Shown: one piece after another, positions 23,544 through 32,589 of the stretch
Layout of the letters: every line of letters starts with the position of its first letter
Numbering within the stretch: the stretch's first letter is position 1
Source: Flagellimonas flava
GTDB taxonomy: Bacteria > Bacteroidota > Bacteroidia > Flavobacteriales > Flavobacteriaceae
Length of the DNA stretch: 64,000 nt
Assembly: GCF_900129665.1 (NCBI RefSeq)
Contig: NZ_FQWL01000002.1
Location: 620,001 to 684,000 of the forward strand
Direction: 5' to 3'
Translations under genes and position numbers: made by a program
Notes under the pieces: generated by a model
Databases searched by the model: none
Told to the model about the DNA's origin: nothing
The model's input: only the letters and a program-made list of their open reading frames with translations

Positions 23544-24215
23544 TTATTTTTTGCCGCCCACCACAATCACAAACTCGCCCTTAGGTGGTTTTTGGGTGAA
23601 ATGATGTATTAGTTCAGTTGAAGTTCCCCGAACTGTTTCCTCATACATTTTGGTCAGCTCCCGGGAAACCGAAACCGGTCTGTCCTCACCAAAGTACTCC
23701 GAAAAATGGGTAAGGGTCTTTAGCAACTTATGTGGTGATTCATAAAACACCATGGTACGGGTTTCTTCCGCCAATAACTTTAGGCGGGTCTGTCTTCCTT
23801 TTTTTACCGGAAGAAAGCCTTCAAAAACAAAACGGTCATTGGGCAATCCACTATTGACTAGGGCCGGCACAAAAGCCGTTGCTCCGGGAAGACACTCCAC
23901 CTCAACCCCCTCTTGCACGCAGGCTCGCGTCAGTAAAAATCCTGGGTCGGAAATTGCGGGAGTTCCTGCATCAGAGATTAGGGCAATGTAAGCCCCTCCC
24001 TTTAGTTTTTGAACCAAGGTTTCGACCTGTTTGTGCTCATTGTGCATGTGGTGGCTCTGCAATGGGGTTTCGATTTCGAAATGTTTTAGCAATTTGCCGC
24101 TGGTCCGGGTGTCTTCGGCCAGCACGAGGTCAACTTCCTTTAGCACTTTTAGGGCCCGCAAGGTGATATCCTCTAAATTTCCAATAGGTGTTGGAACCAA
24201 AATCAATTTTCCCAT
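23544..24215 (-). CDS. rsmI: 16S rRNA (cytidine-2'-O)-methyltransferase RsmI
   Basis: A 223-residue tetrapyrrole-methylase-fold enzyme that 2'-O-methylates C1402 of 16S rRNA with SAM. The N-terminus LILVPTPIGNLEDITLRALKVL and the motif AEDTRTSGKLLKHF (about residues 34-47) are diagnostic, as is ISDAGTPAISDPGF (about 80-93) of the SAM site. The final segment GEFVIVVGG closes the domain. The length is short but complete at both ends for Bacteroidota RsmI. Confidence 0.95.
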   Translation of the reverse strand: MGKLILVPTPIGNLEDITLRALKVLKEVDLVLAEDTRTSGKLLKHFEIETPLQSHHMHNEHKQVETLVQKLKGGAYIALISDAGTPAISDPGFLLTRACVQEGVEVECLPGATAFVPALVNSGLPNDRFVFEGFLPVKKGRQTRLKLLAEETRTMVFYESPHKLLKTLTHFSEYFGEDRPVSVSRELTKMYEETVRGTSTELIHHFTQKPPKGEFVIVVGGKK

Positions 24216-24224
24216 GTAGTAAAG

Positions 24225-24581
24225 TTACGGTCTTACCCGTTTTCCGGTGAAATAGGAGGTCAGAACAAAAATAATACCTAAAAGGGCTCCCATATGTTGT
24301 CCATCACTTATCATGTAGTGGGCAAAAAACGCCAAAACGGTATTAAAGAAAAAACCGGCATAGGCCCACTCCTTCAACATTTTAGAAAAATTGCCCCAAA
24401 TAGCGATCAATCCCAAAATTTTGGCAATGGCCAATGGATAAATAAGATAGGTAGGATAACCCATCGCTTCAAAAAAGCCCCTTATGGCCTCGTTGTTGAA
24501 AAAATAATTGTAAACGGAAAAAATCATCAAGGCGGTCAACAGAGAGGTAGACAGCCAAAACGCAATCTTAGTGATTTTCAT
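24225..24581 (-). CDS. DoxX-like membrane protein
   Basis: A 118-residue protein with four hydrophobic helices (about residues 8-27, 44-63, 70-89, 97-113). The GYPTYLIYPLAIAKILGLIAIW segment is typical of DoxX-like (DoxX_2) proteins, with the conserved GYP..L and K(I/V)LG. These are membrane proteins of unknown activity, linked to redox or quinone functions in some archaea. It ends 9 bp before rsmI and is likely in the same transcript. Confidence 0.82.
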   Translation of the reverse strand: MKITKIAFWLSTSLLTALMIFSVYNYFFNNEAIRGFFEAMGYPTYLIYPLAIAKILGLIAIWGNFSKMLKEWAYAGFFFNTVLAFFAHYMISDGQHMGALLGIIFVLTSYFTGKRVRP

Positions 24582-24636
24582 GTGAGTGTTTTTAGGAAGT
24601 ACGTTCCTAAAATATGAAAAGTAATCGGAAAAGGAG

Positions 24637-25311
24637 TTAAGCGAACCTTCTTTCGATCAGTGCCATAAAACGGGCTTCATAATCCTCTTTGCCTTCCCAG
24701 TTATTATACTCCGGTTTTACCATATTCGTGATAAAGGCTACGGAACGTTCTTCGGTGTCGATGGTATTCAATTGCGACAGCACGCGATTGTAGTCGTTCA
24801 TATCCTCATTAAAAAGGTGTTTTACAAACGCCAATTTATCATTGAGTCCAACCTGTAATTCTTTGACAAAGGCATCATTTATCGACTTGCCCCCATTGGC
24901 TTCTTTCTCCTGACCCGAAAGAATTTCCTTTTCATTTTTCATATAGTCCGCCTTGGCAACAAATTCAGTGAACACATGTTCCACAGCAGTTTCCGTGGGC
25001 ATTTCAGAGACCATGTCCTTGATGGTGTCCATCCCAGGTACCATTATATCTTCCTCGTGCGGATTGTTTTCTGGAACTGAGATATTGCCGCTCAGCACCG
25101 CGTTGGCCATTTTTTCGAAGCGAGAGGCGATGACGTTCTTGGAAACATCAACTTCCACATCGCTCAATTTCTCATCTATAAATTTCAGCACGGCCAGTTT
25201 CTCATAAATCTCCTTTGCCTTGTCATACAATTCCGTAAGCTCCCTATCTTCTCTTGAAGTAATAATGTCCGTGGACAACTTTATCAACTCCTCCCTTAAT
25301 TTCCTTATCAT
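24637..25311 (-). CDS. Conserved hypothetical protein, helical, cytoplasmic
   Basis: A 224-residue soluble acidic, mostly helical protein. It starts with a coiled-coil-prone stretch (REELIKLSTDIITSREDRELTELYDKAKEIYEKLAVLKFID). A loop rich in Asn, Pro and Glu (VPENNPHEEDIMVPGM) joins to a second helical domain (LNDKLAFVKHLFNEDMNDYNRVLSQL) that ends with the sequence YNNWEGKEDYEARFMALIERRF. No catalytic motif or signal is seen. I recall similar proteins across flavobacteria, where they are annotated as hypothetical, and assign no function. It is divergent from tdk. Confidence 0.85.
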   Translation of the reverse strand: MIRKLREELIKLSTDIITSREDRELTELYDKAKEIYEKLAVLKFIDEKLSDVEVDVSKNVIASRFEKMANAVLSGNISVPENNPHEEDIMVPGMDTIKDMVSEMPTETAVEHVFTEFVAKADYMKNEKEILSGQEKEANGGKSINDAFVKELQVGLNDKLAFVKHLFNEDMNDYNRVLSQLNTIDTEERSVAFITNMVKPEYNNWEGKEDYEARFMALIERRFA

Positions 25312-25408
25312 TGCTTCAAATCTTTACTATAAATTTAAACCGATTTTGTTAATGTCCTTACGAACAAAAGGTTAAATTTTAACCTAAAGGCAAGGCATAT
25401 TTTTTTAG

Positions 25409-25416
25409 TAGTTTTG
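25409..25416 (+). promoter_or_regulatory. -7 box (TAGTTTTG) for thymidine kinase operon
   Basis: TAGTTTTG fits the Bacteroidota TAnnTTTG -7 element and lies 53 bp before the preferred tdk ATG. No clear -33 TTG was seen at the usual spacing. Confidence 0.35.
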
Positions 25417-25469
25417 TGTTTCTCTTAATTAAAACGAAAAAACTACCCAATTTCGTTCAAAAGTACAGT

Positions 25470-26114
25470 ATGTTTCTCGAAAACACGGTCAACCCCAAAG
25501 AACAATTCGGATGGATAGAGGTTATCTCCGGCTCTATGTTCTCTGGAAAGACCGAAGAGCTTATCCGGCGTTTGAGACGTGCACAATTTGCCAAACAGAA
25601 AGTCGAAATCTTCAAACCCATTGTTGACACAAGGTATCACGAGGACATGGTAGTCTCCCATGACGCCAACGAAATTCGATCAACCCCGGTTCCGGCTGCA
25701 GCAAATATTAGGCTGTTGGCCGATGATTGCGATGTTGTGGGCATTGATGAAGCCCAATTCTTTGACGATGAGATCGTAACAGTTTGCAACGACCTGGCCA
25801 ATCGTGGAGTTCGGGTGGTGGTTGCAGGACTAGATATGGACTTCAAAGGAAATCCATTTGGTCCCATGCCGGCCCTAATGGCTACCGCTGAATATGTGAC
25901 CAAAGTGCATGCAGTATGTACCCGAACCGGAAACTTGGCCAACTATAGTTTTAGAAAATCCAATGATGATAATCTGGTCCTCCTAGGAGAAACAGGAGAG
26001 TATGAGCCACTAAGCAGAGCTGCTTTCTACAAGGCCATGCTCAAGGAAAAAGTGAGCCAAATGGATGTTGACGCTCAAGAAGTGGATGCTAAAAAGAAGA
26101 CTGCAGATGGGTAA
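25470..26114 (+). CDS. tdk: Thymidine kinase (type II)
   Basis: A 214-residue thymidine kinase that phosphorylates thymidine for nucleotide salvage. The P-loop is SGSMFSGKTEELIRR (about residues 20-34), the DE(A)QFF switch is DEAQFF (about 92-97), and the lasso domain ends at EYEPLSRAAF. The zinc-binding cysteines of the lasso are missing: only VCTRTGN remains, and the second pair is replaced by LSRA. The ATG at 25470 (MFLENTVN) is the family start; a GTG at 25416 would add 18 unlikely residues. It overlaps the alanine racemase start by 8 nt. Confidence 0.93.
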   Translation: MFLENTVNPKEQFGWIEVISGSMFSGKTEELIRRLRRAQFAKQKVEIFKPIVDTRYHEDMVVSHDANEIRSTPVPAAANIRLLADDCDVVGIDEAQFFDDEIVTVCNDLANRGVRVVVAGLDMDFKGNPFGPMPALMATAEYVTKVHAVCTRTGNLANYSFRKSNDDNLVLLGETGEYEPLSRAAFYKAMLKEKVSQMDVDAQEVDAKKKTADG

Positions 26115-27216
26115 TATTGGAGAGACAACCTTGGAAATAGACCTTTCCGCCTTAGAACATAATTATCATTATCTAAAATCCAAATTATCCTCCGACACTA
26201 AATTTCTGGGTGTGGTAAAAGCCTTTGCCTATGGTAGTGATATGGTAATTATAGCGCAAAAATTGGAACGTTTGGGCGCTGACTATCTAGCGGTGGCCTA
26301 TACCAAAGAAGGTGTTTTGCTTAGAGAAGCCGGTATACAAATCCCTATTCTGGTCTTACATCCCCAGCCCGTAAATTTTGACCATCTGATCCTCCACAAG
26401 TTGGAACCTAGTATGTATTCCCCAAAAATCTTGAAGGAATTTCTTGAAATGGCCCAAAAACTGGGTCTGGGGAACTTTCCCATCCATATCAAGTTCAATA
26501 CGGGGCTGAATAGACTTGGGTTTTGGGAACAGGATGTGGACCATATTGTAGAAATTCTTAACGGTAGAAACGAGGTAAAGGTTGTTTCCATATTTTCACA
26601 CTTGGCTGCTTCCGAAGACCCAAATGAAAAAGATTTTAGCCTTACCCAAATCAATACCTTCAAAAAAATAAGTCAAGAACTTAACGAAAAATTAGGCTAT
26701 GCCCCCTTTAGGCATATGCTCAACACATCAGGTATTCTCAATTATCCGGAAGCGCAGTTTGAGATGGCGAGATGCGGTATTGGCTTGTATGGTTATGGCA
26801 ACGAGTCAACCATAGACCAAGAACTAAAGCCTGTCGCCACCCTAAAAACGGTGATTTCGCAGTTGCATCAGATTGAGCCCAACGAAAGTGTGGGGTATAA
26901 CCGTGCTTTTACCTCTGATCGGTATCGCACCACCGCAACACTTCCTCTGGGTCATGCGGATGGAATAGGGAGACAGTATGGCAACCAAAAGACTCATGTT
27001 TTGGTACATGGAAAAAAAGCACCCATAATTGGGAATGTATGTATGGATATGATCATGGTTGATGTTACTGGAATAGCATGCAAAGAGGGTGATGAAGTAG
27101 TTGTTTTTGGAACAGAACAATCTGCCGAGGGTTTTGCAAATACCGCTGGTACAATCTCTTACGAAATACTTACGGCTATATCTTCGAGGGTAAAACGGGT
27201 GGTTCTCAACCCCTAA
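26107..27216 (+). CDS. alr: Alanine racemase
   Basis: A 369-residue PLP enzyme that makes D-alanine for peptidoglycan. The PLP lysine lies in VVKAFAYGSD (about residues 34-43; the usual A is F here) and the catalytic Tyr in SVGYNRAFTSDR (about 263-274). LGHADGIGR and GNVCMDMIMVDVT are the C-terminal beta-domain markers. It starts at the ATG at 26107 inside the last codons of tdk (8-bp overlap), so translation is probably coupled. A longer in-frame start at 26065 lies inside tdk and is disfavoured. Confidence 0.95.
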   Translation: MGNIGETTLEIDLSALEHNYHYLKSKLSSDTKFLGVVKAFAYGSDMVIIAQKLERLGADYLAVAYTKEGVLLREAGIQIPILVLHPQPVNFDHLILHKLEPSMYSPKILKEFLEMAQKLGLGNFPIHIKFNTGLNRLGFWEQDVDHIVEILNGRNEVKVVSIFSHLAASEDPNEKDFSLTQINTFKKISQELNEKLGYAPFRHMLNTSGILNYPEAQFEMARCGIGLYGYGNESTIDQELKPVATLKTVISQLHQIEPNESVGYNRAFTSDRYRTTATLPLGHADGIGRQYGNQKTHVLVHGKKAPIIGNVCMDMIMVDVTGIACKEGDEVVVFGTEQSAEGFANTAGTISYEILTAISSRVKRVVLNP

Positions 27217-27291
27217 TTTCACAGTTTCAGTTGGTCGGAACCCTCATTTTTAATTACATTGTGTACCTATTAACCTCGAAACTATAAAATT

Positions 27292-27693
27292 ATGTTGAAA
27301 GAATTTAAAGATTTTGCAATGAAGGGGAACCTGGTTGACATTGCCGTAGGTTTTGTCATGGGTGCCGCCTTTAATAAGGTTGTGGCGTCGTTCACAGGGG
27401 GAATTGTATCTCCTTTGATCGGACTCATCTTCAATGCGGATTTCAAAGACTTAAAATATATTATTAATGAAGGAACCATGAACGACGCTGGAGAAAAGGT
27501 AGGTGAAGTGGCTGTACTTTATGGAGAGTTTTTAACCAACGTCATCGATTTTATCATTGTTGCATTCGTAATGTTTATGATTGTGAAAGGTGTCAACAAA
27601 ATGAAGAAAAAGGAAGAAGCTGCTCCAGAAGCTCCAAAAGGGCCTACAACTGAGGAGTTGCTCGCCGAAATTCGTGACGCCCTGAAAAAATAG
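27292..27693 (+). CDS. mscL: Large-conductance mechanosensitive channel MscL
   Basis: A 133-residue channel that opens under membrane tension to release osmolytes. The N-terminal amphipathic helix and TM1 read FKDFAMKGNLVDIAVGFVMGAAFNKVVASF (about residues 4-33) with the conserved pore Gly/Ala spacing. TM2 is about residues 81-100 (NVIDFIIVAFVMFMIVKGVN), followed by the charged cytoplasmic KMKKKEEAAPEAP helix and TEELLAEIRDALK. Strong terminator downstream, so it is probably a single-gene unit. Confidence 0.95.
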   Translation: MLKEFKDFAMKGNLVDIAVGFVMGAAFNKVVASFTGGIVSPLIGLIFNADFKDLKYIINEGTMNDAGEKVGEVAVLYGEFLTNVIDFIIVAFVMFMIVKGVNKMKKKEEAAPEAPKGPTTEELLAEIRDALKK

Positions 27694-27743
27694 AAAATCG
27701 ATTTCCCATATAGGGAAACCGCTACATCACAACTGAAATTAAA

Positions 27744-27785
27744 AACCGCCAACTGTTTCGCTAACAGTTTGGCGGTTGTTTTATT
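27744..27785 (+). terminator. Intrinsic terminator after mscL
   Basis: AACCGCCAACTGTT pairs with AACAGTTTGGCGGTT (one bulged base) around loop TCGCT, followed by GTTTTATTTAT. The strongest hairpin-plus-T-tract in this part of the window. Confidence 0.82.
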
Positions 27786-27849
27786 TATAACAATTTGTTA
27801 TTTATTAATTATCCCTTTCCAAAATGATGGTTTAGAATAGAATCTGTCC

Positions 27850-27857
27850 TAAATTTG
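27850..27857 (+). promoter_or_regulatory. -7 box (TAAATTTG) for asd
   Basis: TAAATTTG matches TAnnTTTG and lies 18 bp before the ATG at 27876. This supports that start over the upstream TTG at 27855, which lies within the box. Confidence 0.45.
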
Positions 27858-27875
27858 TCCTTCAAATTAAACGAT

Positions 27876-28889
27876 ATGAAAGTAGCGGTTGTTGGAGCCA
27901 CTGGAATGGTTGGCGAAGTAATGTTGAATGTGTTGGCCGAGCGTAATTTTCCAATCTCGGAATTGCTGTTGGTGGCCTCCGAACGTTCCGTAGGTAAAAA
28001 ATTGACTTATAAGAACGAAGAACATACCGTAATTGGACTGGCCGATGCCGTGGCCGCCAGACCGGATATTGCTATTTTTTCAGCAGGTGGTGGGACGTCG
28101 CTTGACTGGGCACCAAAATTTGCTGAAGCTGGAACCACGGTTATAGATAATTCATCGGCGTGGCGTATGGATCCAACTAAAAAATTGGTTGTTCCGGAAA
28201 TTAACGCCAACGAACTCACTTCAGAAGATAAGATTATTGCCAACCCCAATTGCTCTACCATTCAAATGGTGATGGCCTTGAATCCATTGCATAAAAAATA
28301 CCAGATGAAGCGGGTAGTGGTCTCTACCTACCAGTCGGTTTCCGGGACAGGAGTAAAAGCGGTACAGCAATTGGAAAATGAAATTGCCGGTGTCCAAGGT
28401 GAAATGGCGTACCCCTATCCTATTGGTCGCAACGCACTGCCCCATTGCGATGTGTTCTTAGAGAACGGCTATACCAAAGAGGAAATGAAATTGGCTCGAG
28501 AACCGCAAAAAATCTTGGACGACAGAACCTTCTCTGTTTCCGCCACTGCGGTTAGGATTCCTACCGCTGGAGGGCACTCGGAATCCGTGAATGTGGAGTT
28601 CCATAAAGACTTTGACCTAGCAGAAGTTAGGGAATTATTGAGTCAAACTCCGGGCGTGACCGTGCAGGACAACCCTGACACCAATACATACCCCATGCCC
28701 ATCTATGCCCATGGTAAAGATGATGTTTTTGTGGGCCGTATCAGGCGGGATGAAACGCAACGCAACACCTTGAACATGTGGATTGTTTCGGATAATCTTA
28801 GAAAAGGGGCCGCAACAAACGCCGTTCAAATAGCGGAGTATCTTTTAGAAAACAAATTGGTAGCGAATACCTCAGAAGTGGTTTCCTAG
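27876..28889 (+). CDS. asd: Aspartate-semialdehyde dehydrogenase
   Basis: A 337-residue NADPH-dependent enzyme that converts aspartyl phosphate to aspartate semialdehyde for lysine, threonine and methionine synthesis. The Rossmann motif is VVGATGMVGEVML (about residues 5-17), the nucleophile Cys lies in NPNCSTIQMV (about 124-133) and the active-site His in AGGHSESVNVEF (about 232-243). The usual VSTYQSVSGTG follows. The ATG at 27876 is chosen because it starts exactly at the Rossmann strand (MKVAVVGA) and fits the -7 box. Confidence 0.95.
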   Translation: MKVAVVGATGMVGEVMLNVLAERNFPISELLLVASERSVGKKLTYKNEEHTVIGLADAVAARPDIAIFSAGGGTSLDWAPKFAEAGTTVIDNSSAWRMDPTKKLVVPEINANELTSEDKIIANPNCSTIQMVMALNPLHKKYQMKRVVVSTYQSVSGTGVKAVQQLENEIAGVQGEMAYPYPIGRNALPHCDVFLENGYTKEEMKLAREPQKILDDRTFSVSATAVRIPTAGGHSESVNVEFHKDFDLAEVRELLSQTPGVTVQDNPDTNTYPMPIYAHGKDDVFVGRIRRDETQRNTLNMWIVSDNLRKGAATNAVQIAEYLLENKLVANTSEVVS

Positions 28890-28932
28890 TTTACTTGCCA
28901 AGCCGTTCAAAAGTTCGTCCTTGGAAGCTTTT

Positions 28933-28940
28933 TAGATTTG
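28933..28940 (+). promoter_or_regulatory. -7 box (TAGATTTG) for prolyl oligopeptidase gene
   Basis: TAGATTTG matches TAnnTTTG and lies 30 bp before the ATG at 28971. No clear -33 element. Confidence 0.35.
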
Positions 28941-28970
28941 CTTATTTTTATCGGAATCAATCTGATAAAA

Positions 28971-31124
28971 ATGAAACAATTTAGTCTTTTAACTGTTGTA
29001 ATTGCAATGGCTGCATGTCAAAATCAACCCCAACGTGAACCTATTGTCGTAACCTATCCCGCAACCAAAAAGGTAGATACAGTAGACACCTATTTCGGAA
29101 CCGAAGTCAAGGACAGCTATCGCTGGCTAGAGGACGATCGCAGTCCCGAAACTGAAGCTTGGGTCAAAGAACAAAATACAGCAACCTTCGGTTATTTGGA
29201 CCAAATTCCTTTTCGCGACAATCTAAAGAACCGCCTGGAAAAACTGTGGAACTATGAAAAAGTGGGTTCTCCCTTCAAAGAGGGTGACTATACCTATTTC
29301 TACAAGAATAATGGCTTGCAGAACCAATACGTGGTCTATCGCAAAAAGGAAGGTGGGGAGGAAGAAGTTTTCCTAGACCCCAATAAATTTTCCGAAGATG
29401 GTACTACCTCGCTAATGTCCCTGAATTTTACAAAAGACGGTTCCAAGGCCGCTTATCTAATTTCCGAAGGGGGCAGTGACTGGCGCAAGGGAATTGTTAT
29501 CAACACCGCGAACAGGGAGATTGTGGAAGATACTTTGGTGGACATCAAATTCAGCGGTATTTCATGGAAAGGGAATGAAGGATTCTTTTACTCCAGCTAT
29601 GACAAGCCCGAAGGAAGTGAGCTTTCCGCCAAGACGGATCAGCACAAACTCTATTACCATAAATTAGGGACACTACAAGCTGAAGATGAACTGGTGTTTG
29701 GTGGAACTCCAGAGGAAAAACACCGCTATGTTGGCGGGAGCGTTTCCGAGGATGGCAAATACTTATTTATCTCCGCTTCGGTTTCCACATCGGGCAACAA
29801 ATTGTTCTTGAAAGACCTCAGCACTGACCACAGTCCCTTGGTGACCATTTTAGACGATACGGACTCGGACACCTATGTTATTGAAACGGAAGGCTCTCAA
29901 CTGTTTATGGTTACGAACAGAGGTGCAGCCAATAAGAAGATCATCGCTGTGGACGTAGCCAACCCTACTCCAGAAAACTGGAAGGATATTATCCCAGAAA
30001 CGGAAAACGTATTGACCGCGGGAACCGGAGGTGGCTATTTCTTCGCCGAATATATGGTTGATGCCATCTCAAAAGTGCTTCAGTACGATTATGAAGGTAA
30101 CCTGGTGCGTGAAGTGGAACTTCCCGGGGTTGGAAGTGCCAACGGTTTTGGAGGCAAGAAAGAGGAAAAGGAATTCTATTTTTCCTTCACCAATTACAAT
30201 ACCCCAAGCTCCTCATACCGATACAATGTGGAAACCGGCGCTTACGAGCAATATTGGAAACCGGAAATTGATTTCAACCCTGAGGATTATGAATCCACCC
30301 AGGTGTTCTACACTTCTAAGGACGGTACTAAGGTTCCTATGATCATCACCTATAAAAAAGGAGTGGAGCTCAATGGTAAAAACCCAACCATTCTCTATGG
30401 ATATGGAGGGTTCAACATCAGTCTAACCCCATACTTCAGTATTACCAATGCCATTTGGATGGAACAGGGTGGTGTCTACGCGGTTCCCAATCTGAGAGGT
30501 GGAGGGGAATATGGGAAAAAATGGCATATAGCCGGCACCAAATTGCAAAAGCAGAACGTCTTTGACGACTTTATTGCGGCTGCCGAATATCTTATCGAAA
30601 ACAATTATACCTCTTCTGAATACTTGGCCATAAGAGGTGGTTCCAACGGTGGCCTTTTGGTAGGTGCCACCATGACCCAACGCCCAGATTTGATGAAGGT
30701 AGCGCTTCCTGCCGTAGGTGTTTTGGATATGCTACGCTACCACACTTTTACCGCAGGTGCAGGATGGGCCTACGATTATGGAACAGCGGAGGAAAGCGAG
30801 GAAATGTTCCAATACCTAAAGGGCTACTCTCCTTTACATAATATAAAAGAAGGCACAGCTTATCCCGCTACTTTGGTCACCACAGGGGACCATGACGACC
30901 GCGTGGTTCCGGCGCACAGCTTCAAGTTTGCCGCAGAACTTCAAGAGAAACAAGGCGGAGATAGCCCGACCTTGATTCGGATAGAGACCAACGCCGGTCA
31001 TGGAGCGGGAACCCCAGTGAGCAAAACCATAGAGCAGTACGCCGATATTTTTGGGTTTACCCTCTTTAATATGGGATATGATAAGCTTCCCAACCAGGCA
31101 GTTCTAAAGGAATTTAAGGATTAG
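28971..31124 (+). CDS. Prolyl oligopeptidase (S9) family lipoprotein
   Basis: A 717-residue serine peptidase with a lipoprotein signal ([16 protein letters not shown]). The N-terminal beta-propeller starts with [18 protein letters not shown], the classical POP entry. The C-terminal hydrolase has the nucleophile in [11 protein letters not shown] (about residues 554-564), Asp in [14 protein letters not shown] and His in NAGHGAGTP. It would cut proline-containing short peptides in the periplasm. The frame opens earlier at 28938, but the ATG at 28971 starts the signal. A strong hairpin follows the stop. The transcription unit is probably monocistronic. Confidence 0.94.
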   Translation: MKQFSLLTVVIAMAACQNQPQREPIVVTYPATKKVDTVDTYFGTEVKDSYRWLEDDRSPETEAWVKEQNTATFGYLDQIPFRDNLKNRLEKLWNYEKVGSPFKEGDYTYFYKNNGLQNQYVVYRKKEGGEEEVFLDPNKFSEDGTTSLMSLNFTKDGSKAAYLISEGGSDWRKGIVINTANREIVEDTLVDIKFSGISWKGNEGFFYSSYDKPEGSELSAKTDQHKLYYHKLGTLQAEDELVFGGTPEEKHRYVGGSVSEDGKYLFISASVSTSGNKLFLKDLSTDHSPLVTILDDTDSDTYVIETEGSQLFMVTNRGAANKKIIAVDVANPTPENWKDIIPETENVLTAGTGGGYFFAEYMVDAISKVLQYDYEGNLVREVELPGVGSANGFGGKKEEKEFYFSFTNYNTPSSSYRYNVETGAYEQYWKPEIDFNPEDYESTQVFYTSKDGTKVPMIITYKKGVELNGKNPTILYGYGGFNISLTPYFSITNAIWMEQGGVYAVPNLRGGGEYGKKWHIAGTKLQKQNVFDDFIAAAEYLIENNYTSSEYLAIRGGSNGGLLVGATMTQRPDLMKVALPAVGVLDMLRYHTFTAGAGWAYDYGTAEESEEMFQYLKGYSPLHNIKEGTAYPATLVTTGDHDDRVVPAHSFKFAAELQEKQGGDSPTLIRIETNAGHGAGTPVSKTIEQYADIFGFTLFNMGYDKLPNQAVLKEFKD

Positions 31125-31142
31125 AAATACTTCAACAGGCAT

Positions 31143-31176
31143 AAAATCCGTTTCCTTTGAAGCGGATTTTTGTTTT
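31143..31176 (+). terminator. Intrinsic terminator after prolyl oligopeptidase gene
   Basis: AAAATCCGTTTC and GAAGCGGATTTT form a 12-bp stem (one G-T pair) with loop CTTT, followed by TTTTTGTTTT. It ends 6 bp before the ABC ATPase ATG, so that gene must have its promoter close by or be read through. Confidence 0.78.
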
Positions 31177-31181
31177 ACCCC

Positions 31182-32186
31182 ATGCTAAACGTCAAAATCG
31201 ATTCCTTCTTCTACCAGCATCAGACCATTCTGGAAAATATCAACTTTCAGGTGGCCAAAGGGGAGCATTTGGCCTTGATGGGAGAAAGCGGTTCTGGAAA
31301 GAGTACCTTGCTAAAGGTCATTTATGGCCTGTTACATCTGGAACATGGGGAAATATTTTGGGGCCAGGTTCAGGCTTTAGGGCCCCAATTCAATCTTGTC
31401 CCAGGGGAACCTTATATGAAATATCTTTCCCAAGATTTTGATTTAATGCCCTTCACCACGGTCGAGGAAAACATTGGACAACACCTATCCGTTTTTGAAC
31501 GGGAAACCCATGAAGCGAGAATTCAGGAACTTTTACAGCTAATAGAATTGGAGCAGTTTGCCAAGGTCAAGGTGAAAAATCTTAGCGGAGGCCAGCAGCA
31601 ACGGGTGGCTCTGGCCAGGGTACTGGCGCAGGAGCCAGAGGTGCTTTTGTTGGATGAACCTTTTGGACACATCGACAATTTTAAGCGCAACTCGCTCCGT
31701 AGAAATCTGTTCTCATATCTTAAAAGTCAAAATATCACGGTCCTCACGGCAAGTCATGATCCCAACGATGTACTCCCATATGCTGACAACATCATGGTTT
31801 TGCGCCAGGGGAGAACAGTCGCACATCAAAAAACCAAAAAGCTATTTCGGAATCCGCCGGATTATTATACGGCTTCACTTTTCGGAGAAGTTAACGAAGT
31901 CCCTATTAGCATCTTAAAGTCCTATGCGGAAATTGATGCCTCTGTATTAATCTATCCGCACGAATTTCTGCCTTCTAAAAAATCCGGGCTTGAAGTCACG
32001 GTAACCGATTCCTTTTTTAAGGGAGAACACTACCTCACAAAAAGTGAGAATGAAGAAGGTATCGTCATCTATTTTAATTGCCAAAAACGACTAAAATCCG
32101 GGGATACGGTTTTCCTTAATGTATCTTTGGACACCATTAACAATCGTCTCAACATTGAACCAGGAACAGATACAAAGGGAACTTGA
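31182..32186 (+). CDS. ABC transporter ATP-binding protein with C-terminal TOBE-like extension
   Basis: A 334-residue ATPase. Walker A is GESGSGKST (about residues 35-43), the Q-loop is near SQDFDLMPF, the signature is LSGGQQQR (about 133-140), Walker B is VLLLDEPFG (about 155-163) and the switch His lies in TASHD. The final 100 residues (from about SLFGEVNEV to LKSGDTVFLNV) resemble a TOBE-like regulatory domain as in importer ATPases such as PotA/MalK. No permease gene lies beside it, so it is an orphan ATPase. Its end overlaps the ArfB gene. The ATG at 31182 is preferred over a TTG at 31170. Confidence 0.88.
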   Translation: MLNVKIDSFFYQHQTILENINFQVAKGEHLALMGESGSGKSTLLKVIYGLLHLEHGEIFWGQVQALGPQFNLVPGEPYMKYLSQDFDLMPFTTVEENIGQHLSVFERETHEARIQELLQLIELEQFAKVKVKNLSGGQQQRVALARVLAQEPEVLLLDEPFGHIDNFKRNSLRRNLFSYLKSQNITVLTASHDPNDVLPYADNIMVLRQGRTVAHQKTKKLFRNPPDYYTASLFGEVNEVPISILKSYAEIDASVLIYPHEFLPSKKSGLEVTVTDSFFKGEHYLTKSENEEGIVIYFNCQKRLKSGDTVFLNVSLDTINNRLNIEPGTDTKGT

Positions 32187-32559
32187 ATTCAAGGCCATTC
32201 GCAGCAGTGGGGCCGGAGGTCAGCATGTGAACAAGGTATCCTCCAAAGTTGAGCTTAGCTTTTCGATTTTACTGTCCGATGGGCTTTCATCACTGGAAAA
32301 AGAACGATTGCTGCATAAGCTTGGAACCAAGATTACCAAGGATGCCGTCATGGTTTTGCAGTGCGATACCTCCAGAAGTCAACATAAAAACAAGCAAATT
32401 GTAGTAAAGCGCTTTTTTGAACTCGTACAAAAAGCCCTAAAGGTTCCCAAAAAAAGAAAACCTACAAAGCCTTCCAAAGCTGCTGTTGAAAAACGCCTTA
32501 AACTAAAACGAAAAGCCTCGGACAAAAAGGTAAATCGCCAGAAACCCAAATGGGATTAG
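32119..32559 (+). CDS. arfB: Ribosome-rescue peptidyl-tRNA hydrolase ArfB-like
   Basis: A 146-residue class-I release-factor-like protein. The catalytic GGQ lies in RSSGAGGQHVNKVSSKVEL (about residues 28-46) and the basic C-terminal tail that inserts in the ribosome mRNA channel is clear (KKRKPTKPSKAAVEKRLKLKRKASDKKVNRQKPK). It releases stalled nascent chains. The ATG at 32119 lies within the ABC ATPase gene; a TTG at 32155 (LNQEQIQREL) would give the more usual ArfB N-terminus. The gene overlaps the ATPase by 68 nt (32 nt with the TTG start), in another frame. Confidence 0.86.
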   Translation: MYLWTPLTIVSTLNQEQIQRELEFKAIRSSGAGGQHVNKVSSKVELSFSILLSDGLSSLEKERLLHKLGTKITKDAVMVLQCDTSRSQHKNKQIVVKRFFELVQKALKVPKKRKPTKPSKAAVEKRLKLKRKASDKKVNRQKPKWD

Positions 32560-32589
32560 CCAACATCGGCGTTATTGAAGTTTCTAAAG

